A DNA stretch of 59,191 nucleotides from an uncultured Pseudomonadota bacterium. Its GTDB lineage: Bacteria; Pseudomonadota; Alphaproteobacteria; RF32; CAG-239. Location: positions 1-59,191 of the forward strand of contig CASFJS010000017.1 in the NCBI GenBank assembly GCA_949295085.1, read 5' to 3'. Shown here piece by piece: positions 52,217 to 59,191 of the stretch. The number at the start of each line of letters is the position of its first letter. The first letter of the stretch is position 1. The notes under the pieces are model-generated. The model saw nothing but the letters and a program-made list of their open reading frames with translations, searched no databases and was not told where the DNA came from. Made by a program: the position numbers and the translations under genes.

Positions 52217-53443
52217 TTAATGCTTGGGATTTTGAAAATATTGATCAATTGCTTTAACGGCGGCCTCACCAAGTTTGCGCCGGTAGGATTTCTGACGCAG
52301 CTGTTTTTCCTCCTTGGGGTTGGACAAGTAGCCCAATTCCAACAAAACCGACGGAACGTCCGGAGCCTTTAGGACGGCAAAACCGGCAAAACGATGTGCG
52401 TTGCTGACCGTTTTGGCTACTTTTGACATCTGACGGCTCAAAAGCGTGGCAAACTCGGCCGACGAATTGTTGGTCTCGCGCTGGGCCAGATTAAGCAAAA
52501 TATCACTGACTTCTCTGGAATGTTCGGCAAAATTAAGTCCGGCGACAATGTCGGCTTTGTTTTCTTTTTCCGCCAAAGCCGCGGCTTCTTTGTCGGAGGC
52601 GGTTTCGGACAAAGTATAGACCGACAAGCCCACGGCTTTGCGGTTGCGAGCGCTGTCGGCATGAACGGATATAAACAAATCGGCATCGTGGCTGCGCGAG
52701 ATTTTAACACGTTCGCGCAGCGGAATAAAGACATCGCGGCTGCGTGTCAGATAGACGGTATATTTGCCCTTTTTATCCAGCATTTCTTTTAATTCCCTGG
52801 CCATCGACAAGGTGATGTTTTTTTCGTAAGTTCCGCTGTATCCTATGGCGCCCGGATCAACGCCGCCATGGCCGGCATCAATAACAATAATTTTGCGTTT
52901 GCTGGTTTTGGCAACGGCTTTCGGTGTGGTGACGGGCTGTTTGCTTTGTGCCATATCGGCCGAATTATAGTCATTGCTGGTCAGGGCGTGTGCATTACCG
53001 ACTTTAGCCAGAAAATCGCGTTCGGACGCGGTTTCCAAATCGATTGCAAAGCGCCAGTTGAAATTGCTTTGCGGCGCCAACATAAAGGCTTTTTTTATCA
53101 AAACCGGTTTTTGCAGGTCAAAAACGATACGCACGCCGTTTACACCGGTTGCACCGACCCGCACATTTTTAACCAACACGTTGTTATCTTTGTTGCGGCT
53201 GACCGAAGGCGCCACATCAACGCCCTGCGTGTCAATCACCAAACGATTTGGCGCGCTTAAAGTAAACACTTTATAATCGAATTTGGAATCCGCATCAAAA
53301 ACTATGCGTACACTGCCTATGCCCTGGCCGATACGCAGGCCGGTAATTTTGCCGGCACAAGCATTGTTTGCCAGAATCGAAAACAGCGCCACCGCCGTGA
53401 CAAATCTGCAAATTTTACATACAACTTGTCGCAAACCGAACAT
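52217..53443 (-). CDS. N-acetylmuramoyl-L-alanine amidase with AMIN domain (AmiC-like)
   Basis: 408 residues. Signal peptide (MFGLRQVVCKICRFVTAVAL, ending near NNACAG); AMIN domain about 30-140 (ITGLRIGQGIGSVRIVFDAD); amidase_3 catalytic domain from about 185, with zinc ligands in IVIDAGHGGVDPGAIG (His), EKNITLSMARELKEML (Glu), and ISVHADSARN (His), and the second Glu in SVLLELGYLSN. It cleaves the amide bond between MurNAc and the stem peptide, splitting septal peptidoglycan at division. First gene of the operon with mrcA, 68 bp upstream of it. Confidence 0.95.
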   Translation of the reverse strand: MFGLRQVVCKICRFVTAVALFSILANNACAGKITGLRIGQGIGSVRIVFDADSKFDYKVFTLSAPNRLVIDTQGVDVAPSVSRNKDNNVLVKNVRVGATGVNGVRIVFDLQKPVLIKKAFMLAPQSNFNWRFAIDLETASERDFLAKVGNAHALTSNDYNSADMAQSKQPVTTPKAVAKTSKRKIIVIDAGHGGVDPGAIGYSGTYEKNITLSMARELKEMLDKKGKYTVYLTRSRDVFIPLRERVKISRSHDADLFISVHADSARNRKAVGLSVYTLSETASDKEAAALAEKENKADIVAGLNFAEHSREVSDILLNLAQRETNNSSAEFATLLSRQMSKVAKTVSNAHRFAGFAVLKAPDVPSVLLELGYLSNPKEEKQLRQKSYRRKLGEAAVKAIDQYFQNPKH

Positions 53444-53928
53444 CTTTCATCCTTTTACCCTTGTTTTTCAGTATACGTCAGAGTTATTTACAATGTCTTA
53501 AAAAAATATCGGTACTTTGATAAAAATGTTGTTGTGTTTTTTAATAAAGGCGTATATGCTGTTGTCGTTTTCGGCAGGCCATCTTGTATCGGAACGGGAT
53601 TGTGACTTTGAATGCGAACGTTTTTATCATACAAACCCGGTTTTGGTACCGCGCTTTTTCATAACGATCAGGTGCCGGTCCCGAAAGCAGACAAAAGAAT
53701 TTTGCCGAGTGATTTAATAAGAGATTTTTTTTGAAAAGCCCAAAATTAATTAACGGAAAACCGGCTTTTCAACACAACGAAAAACGGCGCGCACCTTCGG
53801 AGGATAAGTCGCAGCCTTTGTAGAGCAGCGGATTTGTGAATATTGCGCGTTTTTTGCGTGTATCTTGATTAAATCTTCGGTACGGGAACTAAATTTAGAC
53901 GGCTTTTTAAGCCCTGACGGAGATTTTG
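53444..53928. other. Divergent intergenic region and long rne leader
   Basis: 485 bp between the amidase gene (minus) and rne (plus). On the minus strand GTATACTG near 53472 could be the amidase -10. On the plus side, 53700-53928 probably forms a long untranslated leader for rne, with several short complementary segments (AACGGAAAACCGGCTTTTC near 53750-53770). In other bacteria the rne leader mediates autoregulation by RNase E. The frame 53517-53717 inside it does not look like a gene. Confidence 0.45.
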
Positions 53929-56397
53929 ATGACGAAAAGAATGTTGATTGATGCAACCCAGCCCGAAGAGACACGGGTTGTGGTTGTTAACGGAAATAAG
54001 CTTGAAGACGTTGAGTTTGAAAGCGCTAATCGAAAGCAAATAAAAGGGAATATCTATCTTGGCAAGATTATGCGGGTTGAACCTTCTTTGCAGGCCTGCT
54101 TTGTTGATTATGGCGGAAACCGCCACGGATTTATGGCCTTTGGCGAGATTCATCCGGATTATTACAATGTTTCTCCCGAAGAAATTGCAGAGATTGAAAA
54201 AGAAGTTGATGAAATCATCGAAAACAAAAAACGTATTATCCGCGAAAAAGAGATTGAACGGGAGCGTCGTGCCGCCGAAAAAGCCAAGGCCCGTGAAGAA
54301 GCCTTAAAGGCGCAAGAAGCTCAGGCGGCCGCCGAAGAAGCCGCTAAAACAGAAACCGATGTTGAAAAGGCGCCCGATGAGCCCGTGACCGACAACGCAT
54401 CATCCGCCGAAAGCTCTGCCGAGCAACCGGCGCCGGAGGTTGTTCGTATCAGTGAAGAAGAATTTATCGCCGAAGAGGAAGCCAAAGCTGAGGGCGAAGG
54501 CGGCAAAAAGAAAACAAAACGCCGGGTCTTGAAGAAAAGATATCGCAAACGGTTGGCCGCCGAAGAAGCCAAAGGGGAAATCAATAATCAAGAGCAGGAA
54601 GTTAAAGTTTTAGCCGAAGATTCCGGCCTGACGGAGGCAAGTATATCTCAGGAAGCTGATGATGAGGATAATGTTCTTCGTTCCGACGAGTATGATACCG
54701 AAAAATTCAACGATAACACCGAAACCGATGACGATGATGAAGTTGATGACGAAAATGATGACATTGACGAAAATCTGGACTTTGAGTTACAAAGAAAATT
54801 AATCAGAGCCCGTAAATTATACCACCGCCATAAAATTCAAGACGTTATTCAGGAAGGACAAACCGTTTTGGTACAGGTGGTTAAGGAAGAACGCGGCAAT
54901 AAGGGAGCGGCGTTGACAACCTATTTGTCGCTGGCGGGGCGTTATTGCGTTTTGATGCCAAACCGGATTAAAAGCGGCGGTGTCTCACGCAAAATTACCA
55001 ATGCCGCCGATCGCAGCCGCTTAAAAGGTATTGTTCGCGAGCTGCCGCTCAATCCGGATATGTCGATTATTGTGCGCACCGCCGGGGAGGAAAAAAGCAA
55101 AACGGATATCGTCCGCGACTACAACTATTTGATTCGGGCATGGAATCAGATCCGAATCGATGCCCTCCAGAACAAAGCGCCCAAACTCATTCATGAAGAA
55201 GGCAACCTTATTAAACGCGCTTTGCGTGATATTTATACCAAAGATGTATCGGAAATTTTGGTCGCCGGCGAGGATGCCTACAAATCGGCCAAAGACTTTT
55301 TCCGTATTTTGTCGCCGCACAGTCTTAAAAAAATCAAAAGTTACCGCCATAACGATATTCCGCTGTTTCAACGTTTTCAGGTTGAAGGACAGCTGGATAA
55401 GCTGCATGAGACCAACGTTCAGCTTGAATCCGGCGGCTATTTGGTTATTAACCCGACCGAAGCTCTGGTTTCGATTGATGTTAACTCCGGACGTGCCACC
55501 AAGGAAAAAGATTTGGAAGAAACAGCCCTCAAAACAAATCTGGAGGCCTGTGATGAAATAGCGCGCCAACTCAGACTGCGCAATTTGGCCGGATTGGTTG
55601 TCATCGATTTTATTGATATGGACGAGCCGGCCAATAATCATGCTATTGAAAAACGGATGAAAGAGGCCTTGAAAAAGGACCGCTCGCGCATCCAAATCGG
55701 CAAGATGAGTATGTTCGGCCTGCTGGAATTGTCCAGACAGCGGATGCACTCGGCTTTTTGGGAAAGCAATTATCAGGTATGTCCTTACTGCCACGGCAAA
55801 GGTATTACCCGAACTTTGGAATCGGCCGGAGCTTATATTTTGCGCTCGATTGAAGAAGAAGGCATTAAAAATCGTTCATCAAGAATCAACATCATCGTGC
55901 CAACGGATGTGGCGATTTATTTGCTCAACAGCAAACGCCGTGCCCTGACCGAGCTTGAACAGAAATACCGTTTGGATATTATCATCAGTGCGAGCAACGA
56001 TGTTAAGTGTGTTTCCGACTATAAAATCGAGCGGACAAAAGCCGCGATAAAAGATCCTGATGAAAAGGGAAGCTCCCTGCCGGCAATGCCGGAAGATGGC
56101 GACGGACAGTCATCGGAAGCAACAGCGGAAAATGCTCAAAAGGGCTCGCCGGAACCAATGTCCGAGGACAATAATATGCGGCCGCGGCGCGGCCGGCGCG
56201 GCCGGTTTGATCGGCGGCGGGGACGCGGCAACAATACCCGGAAAACTCCGGCCAATATCCAGCCCAAAGAACATCAGGAGGCCGTTATCCTCTATAACAG
56301 CCATGAGGATATTCCCCCCGTTTCGGAAGAAAAACCGGCGGAAGAAGCCGCAAAGAAAGGAAAATCTGCCTGGTGGAAAAAGCTTATCAAAGGATAA
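53929..56397 (+). CDS. rne: Ribonuclease E, alphaproteobacterial type
   Basis: 822 residues from the ATG at 53929. It cuts single-stranded RNA and organises the RNA degradosome. N-terminal start MTKRMLIDATQPEETRVVVV; the S1 domain is interrupted by an insertion of about 200 residues (about 85-290) that is Glu/Lys/Ala-rich and then acidic (ETDDDDEVDDENDDIDE), as in Caulobacter-like RNase E. The catalytic core follows: VSIDVNSGRATKEKDLEE (metal-binding Asp), VVIDFIDMDEPANNHAIEK, and the zinc-link Cys pair CPYCHGKG. The C-terminus (about 700-822) is basic and disordered (RPRRGRRGRFDRRRGRG). Confidence 0.97.
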   Translation: MTKRMLIDATQPEETRVVVVNGNKLEDVEFESANRKQIKGNIYLGKIMRVEPSLQACFVDYGGNRHGFMAFGEIHPDYYNVSPEEIAEIEKEVDEIIENKKRIIREKEIERERRAAEKAKAREEALKAQEAQAAAEEAAKTETDVEKAPDEPVTDNASSAESSAEQPAPEVVRISEEEFIAEEEAKAEGEGGKKKTKRRVLKKRYRKRLAAEEAKGEINNQEQEVKVLAEDSGLTEASISQEADDEDNVLRSDEYDTEKFNDNTETDDDDEVDDENDDIDENLDFELQRKLIRARKLYHRHKIQDVIQEGQTVLVQVVKEERGNKGAALTTYLSLAGRYCVLMPNRIKSGGVSRKITNAADRSRLKGIVRELPLNPDMSIIVRTAGEEKSKTDIVRDYNYLIRAWNQIRIDALQNKAPKLIHEEGNLIKRALRDIYTKDVSEILVAGEDAYKSAKDFFRILSPHSLKKIKSYRHNDIPLFQRFQVEGQLDKLHETNVQLESGGYLVINPTEALVSIDVNSGRATKEKDLEETALKTNLEACDEIARQLRLRNLAGLVVIDFIDMDEPANNHAIEKRMKEALKKDRSRIQIGKMSMFGLLELSRQRMHSAFWESNYQVCPYCHGKGITRTLESAGAYILRSIEEEGIKNRSSRINIIVPTDVAIYLLNSKRRALTELEQKYRLDIIISASNDVKCVSDYKIERTKAAIKDPDEKGSSLPAMPEDGDGQSSEATAENAQKGSPEPMSEDNNMRPRRGRRGRFDRRRGRGNNTRKTPANIQPKEHQEAVILYNSHEDIPPVSEEKPAEEAAKKGKSAWWKKLIKG

Positions 56398-57737
56398 TCG
56401 GGCTGCTTGGCCGGCGTGTCGGTTTGTTTGTTGTTGCGGCGACCCTGTCGTTTTTGGGGGTATTTGAGGCCGCCGCGGCGGATATCCGCCTGATTTCGGA
56501 CGAAGAAACCGAGCAATTTTTGGGCAGAATTATTGCTCCTTTGTTTAGGGCGGCGGGACTCAAATTTGACCGCCGCAATGTTTTTATTGTCGAAGATAAT
56601 TCGCTTAATGCTTTTGTGGCCGACGGTAATCGCCTGTTTATTCATACCGGAACATTGACAAAAGCCGATGACGTCAATGAGCTTGCCGGTGTTGTCGCTC
56701 ACGAAATCGGCCATATCCGGGGCGGACATATTTTAAGACAAAAACTGCAATTGCAAGATATTAACCGAGTCTCTCTTATTTCTGCTTTGTTGGCCGGTAC
56801 CGGTGCGGCTTTAAGCGGGCGCGGCGATGTTGCCATGGCGGTTATGCTCGGCAGCCAAAGTTCTTTGCTTAATCATTATACCGGTTATCGCACCAGTGAA
56901 GAACGTTCGGCCGACGAGGCAGCCGTTGGTCTGCTGGCCGCCACCCGGCAATCGCCGGCGGGTATTTTGCGTTTTATGAAAAAAATTGCTCAGGATAATA
57001 CCCTCAGCGGACGCGCGGAAAGTCCTTATTTCCGGACTCATCCGATTACGACCGAACGTATTGCTTTTTTTGAAAAGGCGGTCGGACAATCAAGTTATCG
57101 GCAAACATCCCCCGAAGACGAAACTTTTTTGCGCATTCAAGCCAAATTAAAGGCTTTTTTGCAGCCGCCGGAACGAACTTTTCGTGAATATTCACCGGAT
57201 CGGACGGATGTTGCGGCACAATACGCCAGAGCTATTGCCTATTTGAAACAATTGCGGTTTGAAAATGCCCTGCAGATACTGGATGCCCTGCTCCTGCAAG
57301 AAAAAGAGAATCCGTTTTTTTATGAACTTAAGGGACAAATTTTAATGGAAACCGGACGCATTAAGGAGGCTAAAAACACCTTTGCCAAGGTTCTTGAGTT
57401 GTTGCCTCAGGCTCCGTTAATGCAGATCAACTATGCGCAGGCCGCTCTTGAAGATAGTCCGACACTGTCGGAAGCCCGACGAATAGCAGCCATCCTTAAT
57501 CAGGCTTTGCGGCGTTCGGCAAACGGGTTTGCCTGGCTTTTGTTGTCCAAGGCTTACGGAATTGCCGGTGATACCGCGGCGGCCAACTATGCCGCAGCCG
57601 AATATTCGTTACGAATAGGCGCCCTGCCCACGGCTAAAAAACAATTGGCACAAGCACGTAAATATCCGGCCTCCGCTCAGATAAAACTGAAAATCGATGA
57701 TTTGCAACAGCGTTTGGAATTGCTGGAAAAAAATTAA
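56373..57737 (+). CDS. M48 family metalloprotease with TPR domain (BepA-like)
   Basis: 454 residues. Signal-like hydrophobic start (RVGLFVVAATLSFLGVFEAAAA). Peptidase M48 with HEIGHIRGGH (zinc motif HExxH) at about residues 110-120 and the third ligand in SADEAAVGLL. C-terminal TPR repeats from about 285 to 454 (YARAIAYLKQLRFENALQIL, AKNTFAKVLELLPQAPLMQ). BepA-like proteins in the periplasm degrade or refold outer-membrane proteins stalled at BAM. The frame starts at a GTG (56373) inside the end of rne; the exact start is uncertain. Confidence 0.92.
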   Translation: MEKAYQRIIGLLGRRVGLFVVAATLSFLGVFEAAAADIRLISDEETEQFLGRIIAPLFRAAGLKFDRRNVFIVEDNSLNAFVADGNRLFIHTGTLTKADDVNELAGVVAHEIGHIRGGHILRQKLQLQDINRVSLISALLAGTGAALSGRGDVAMAVMLGSQSSLLNHYTGYRTSEERSADEAAVGLLAATRQSPAGILRFMKKIAQDNTLSGRAESPYFRTHPITTERIAFFEKAVGQSSYRQTSPEDETFLRIQAKLKAFLQPPERTFREYSPDRTDVAAQYARAIAYLKQLRFENALQILDALLLQEKENPFFYELKGQILMETGRIKEAKNTFAKVLELLPQAPLMQINYAQAALEDSPTLSEARRIAAILNQALRRSANGFAWLLLSKAYGIAGDTAAANYAAAEYSLRIGALPTAKKQLAQARKYPASAQIKLKIDDLQQRLELLEKN

Positions 57738-57769
57738 TTTTTGCCGTTTGCCGACGGGATAATTCGTTA

Positions 57770-57805
57770 AGGCCTCTTCGGAATCCGTTGATACCGAAGA
57801 GGCCT
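57770..57805. terminator. Hairpin between converging genes
   Basis: Twelve-bp stem AGGCCTCTTCGG/CCGAAGAGGCCT (57770-57781/57794-57805) without a long T run. It probably acts as a bidirectional terminator for the M48 gene and the gene ending at 57815. Confidence 0.75.
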
Positions 57806-57814
57806 GTCTTAAAA

Positions 57815-58585
57815 TTAATAATAAGCCACCGCACATCTGGCGTAATCGTAACCAGAGGAGTGGTTCTTGATGGAGGTGCTGTACACATTGCCATCATACA
57901 AGTTCAGAGCCAAGATATTGTCACGACTATTCTCGTTGGAAGACCAATACCAGTCAATGACATTCAGAATAGTTGTGTCTCCGGCCGTTTTTATAGCGGC
58001 ATTAACTTCCGTTTTATTGTCATACAATGTTTTTAATTCACTGGCGCTCGGCAAAAACCAACTGCCTTTGGATAAGCCGCCGTAAGTGCTGGTGTAGCAT
58101 GAACCTGCCGACAGACTGGCATTTTCTCCCTGAGCGGCAACAATCTTCTGAGTATTGTCTTTGCCATTGGTGGCACACGTGGTATAATTGGAAGTTGTAC
58201 AGTTGGTTAAAGACGATATGTCAGTACCATAACTTCCCCATTGAATGCCATTTTTTCCTTTGTCCAGGCTGATAGCCAGTTTTTTGCGCGTATCAAAGAC
58301 AACGCCGATAGCGGTTTTACCATCAGGTTTTTTATTATAACATTTAAGGTCATTATATAAAATCGCACCAACCGTGCAGGTGACGGTGGTTGCAGGAGTG
58401 GAAACACAGAAAGCCTTTGTCTGGTCAAACGGACATTTTAACGTGTCTTTGCCGTCGCAATCATCGGCGGTCATGGTATAGCCGAGGTCTGCACAAGACG
58501 GCGGCGTTGCGCAGTCAATTGCCGCCAAAGCCGCGCCGGAGACACAACAGAAGCCGACCCCGGCCAGTAATAAATACTTTTTCAT
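57815..58585 (-). CDS. Secreted Cys-rich protein with Lcl/DUF1566-like C-terminal domain
   Basis: About 256 residues from the ATG at 58585 (AAGGAGG upstream; the frame runs on to 58726 through the leader). Signal peptide MKKYLLLAGVGFCCVSGAALA. The mature N-terminus has a Cys-rich module C-x6-CADLGYT-x5-DC...LKCPFD-x3-FC (about 23-65). The C-terminal 180 residues look like the Lcl/DUF1566 fold: GVVFDTRKKLAISLDKG, GSWFLPSASELKTLYDNK (the conserved WxLP...EL), WYWSSNENSRDN and a final YARCAVAYY (cf. VRCV). Such domains occur in surface proteins of many gut bacteria. Shares its promoter and leader hairpin with the gene at 42547. Confidence 0.85.
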   Translation of the reverse strand: MKKYLLLAGVGFCCVSGAALAAIDCATPPSCADLGYTMTADDCDGKDTLKCPFDQTKAFCVSTPATTVTCTVGAILYNDLKCYNKKPDGKTAIGVVFDTRKKLAISLDKGKNGIQWGSYGTDISSLTNCTTSNYTTCATNGKDNTQKIVAAQGENASLSAGSCYTSTYGGLSKGSWFLPSASELKTLYDNKTEVNAAIKTAGDTTILNVIDWYWSSNENSRDNILALNLYDGNVYSTSIKNHSSGYDYARCAVAYY

Positions 58586-58686
58586 CGCTTTTTTCCTCCT
58601 TTTGTTGCGGCAAAACGAACCATTGTTTGCTACAGACAAAGAGGAATAAAGAGGCAGGAAAAAAGAAGTTTTGAGGATTAAAAATA

Positions 58687-58720
58687 GTGTGGCAAATAAA
58701 CGTTCCTTTATTTGCCACAC
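58687..58720 (-). promoter_or_regulatory. Perfect 14-bp hairpin at the 5' end of the mRNA
   Basis: GTGTGGCAAATAAA/TTTATTTGCCACAC with a 6-nt loop. It starts one or two bases after the expected transcription start of the promoter at 58729 and is followed on the sense strand by TATTTTT, so it may stabilise the mRNA or act as an attenuator. A weaker equivalent lies at 44342-44366. Confidence 0.7.
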
Positions 58721-58728
58721 TTTCATTC

Positions 58729-58757
58729 AGTATATCATGAATTGGTTAAAAAAGCAA
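58729..58757 (-). promoter_or_regulatory. Promoter of the Lcl-like gene (shared motif)
   Basis: On the minus strand TTGCTT (58752-58757), 17-bp spacer and TATACT (58729-58734). Thirty-four of 35 bases are identical to the promoter at 44379-44413, including the spacer, which ordinary promoters do not conserve. Confidence 0.75.
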
Positions 58758-58799
58758 TAATAAAACTTTGCGGCGTTATGTTGCCGGACGACACGGGGT

Positions 58800-59070
58800 T
58801 CTCTCGGGTCATTCTGAGGAGTTCTTCTTTTCCTGTCATTCTGAGGAGCGTTTCTTTTTCTGTCATTCTGAGGAGCGAGAGCGACGAAGAATCTAAGAGA
58901 TCCTTCGCTTCGCTCAGGATGACGTACCTACCTGTCATTCTGAGGGACGAATGTCCCGAAGAATCTAAGAGATGTTTCGCTTGCGCTCAACATGACGGTA
59001 AGAAAGAGATCCTTCGCTGCGCTCAGGATGACAGTAAGGAGCGCTCAACATGACGATAAAGGGTGCTCAG
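58800..59070. repeat. Third dispersed repeat block, tandem modules
   Basis: At least four copies of a CATTCTGAGGA unit (58811, 58839, 58863, 58935) and several of CCTTCGCTKCGCTCAGGATGAC (58911 and 59012 best), with GACGAAGAATCTAAGAGAT between them. The modules match those at 118-190 and are partly self-complementary. A reading frame through them (58712-59053) is a by-product. Confidence 0.8.
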
Positions 59071-59071
59071 G

Positions 59072-59103
59072 ATGACAGTTTTTATTGCTTGGCCAAAGGC
59101 GGG
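59072..59103 (+). repeat. 32-bp exact repeat of 17324-17355
   Basis: ATGACAGTTTTTATTGC... to CAAAGGCGGG occurs base-for-base at 17324-17355. After it come ATGGCTTCTCATG and the hairpin TTACTTTTGT/ACAAAAGTAA (59119-59128/59133-59142), another short palindrome; nothing else recognisable lies up to the window edge. Confidence 0.85.
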
Positions 59104-59191
59104 GGATGGCTTCTCATGTTACTTTTGTGCGGACAAAAGTAACCAAAAGCCGCCGGGAGGCTCGCTTCTTCAGACGGTTTTGCCAACGCCG

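Noticed and set aside
53517-53717. 66-codon frame upstream of rne
   Set aside because: TTG start without SD, unusual composition, lies in the probable rne leader or promoter region.
58712-59053. Plus-strand 113-codon frame with repeated VILRS/LRMT motifs
   Set aside because: It is only the translation of the dispersed DNA repeats, which happen to lack stops in this frame.

Overview
The window looks like a chromosomal segment of an uncultured, probably host-associated alphaproteobacterium (inference). The supporting genes are the CtrA-pathway phosphotransferase ChpT next to a CheY-like protein and CheR, an RNase E with a long acidic insertion inside its S1 domain, the squalene genes hpnCDE, trmFO, kdsB, and tRNAs with encoded CCA ends. 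Gene density is high, most genes lie in short overlapping operons, and convergent gene pairs are usually separated by clear hairpin terminators.

Layout. 1-447: dispersed palindromic repeats. 448-3645 (minus): ArnT-like GT39, polyprenyl-phosphate GT2 and a NaxD/YdjC-like deacetylase, a likely lipid A or envelope glycan aminosugar cassette. 3767-6564: outer-membrane barrel, dut, and a solenoid repeat protein of unknown role. 6766-7680: tRNA-Thr(CGT) followed by a HigBA-type locus whose toxin gene is frameshifted. 7851-12581 (minus): catalytically degenerate Asd-like protein, large MscS channel and a divergent MurD. 12876-15768 (plus): second helical-repeat protein and hisS. 15812-16865: two unknown proteins next to another repeat block (17030-17355). 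17419-20973 (minus): the classic ffh-rpsP-rimM-trmD-rplS operon. 21239-23690: GNAT acetyltransferase, tRNA-Glu(CTC), a gene-poor stretch with remnants, and a Nudix hydrolase. 23690-25074 (minus): a pyrophosphatase-kinase fusion and a NadM-type adenylyltransferase behind a structured leader with a terminator/SD-sequestering hairpin. 25295-29851: genes behind two MerR-type promoters with 19-bp spacers, including a metallophosphoesterase/Fe-alcohol dehydrogenase/cupin operon. 29897-33770: an unknown protein, kdsB, a HAD hydrolase, rnhA and an AlbA_2-domain protein. 33841-39239 (minus): trmFO-hpnC-hpnD-hpnE-M16 peptidase. 39391-42448 (plus): secreted unknown-chpT-cheY-like-cheR. 42547-44310: secreted Cys-rich repeat protein. 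44502-53443 (minus): amidase, PBP1A, prfB (programmed frameshift), alpha/beta hydrolase and a YhdP/AsmA-like protein, an envelope-biogenesis block. 53929-57737 (plus): rne and an M48 metalloprotease. 57815-58585: secreted Lcl/DUF1566-like Cys-rich protein. The right end (58800-59191) is repeats again.

Most genes serve envelope construction (lipid A, KDO, peptidoglycan, hopanoid precursors, outer-membrane lipid transport) and translation. The parts I find most worth following up are: (i) the riboswitch-like leader on the NMN adenylyltransferase and the pyrophosphatase-kinase fusion after it; (ii) a shared promoter plus 5' hairpin module in front of two unrelated Cys-rich secreted proteins; (iii) the paired MerR-type promoters; (iv) dispersed palindromes whose stem sequence changes while pairing is kept; (v) the degenerate Asd-like protein and unusual MurD in one operon. 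All assignments rest on reading motifs by eye; no database search was run.
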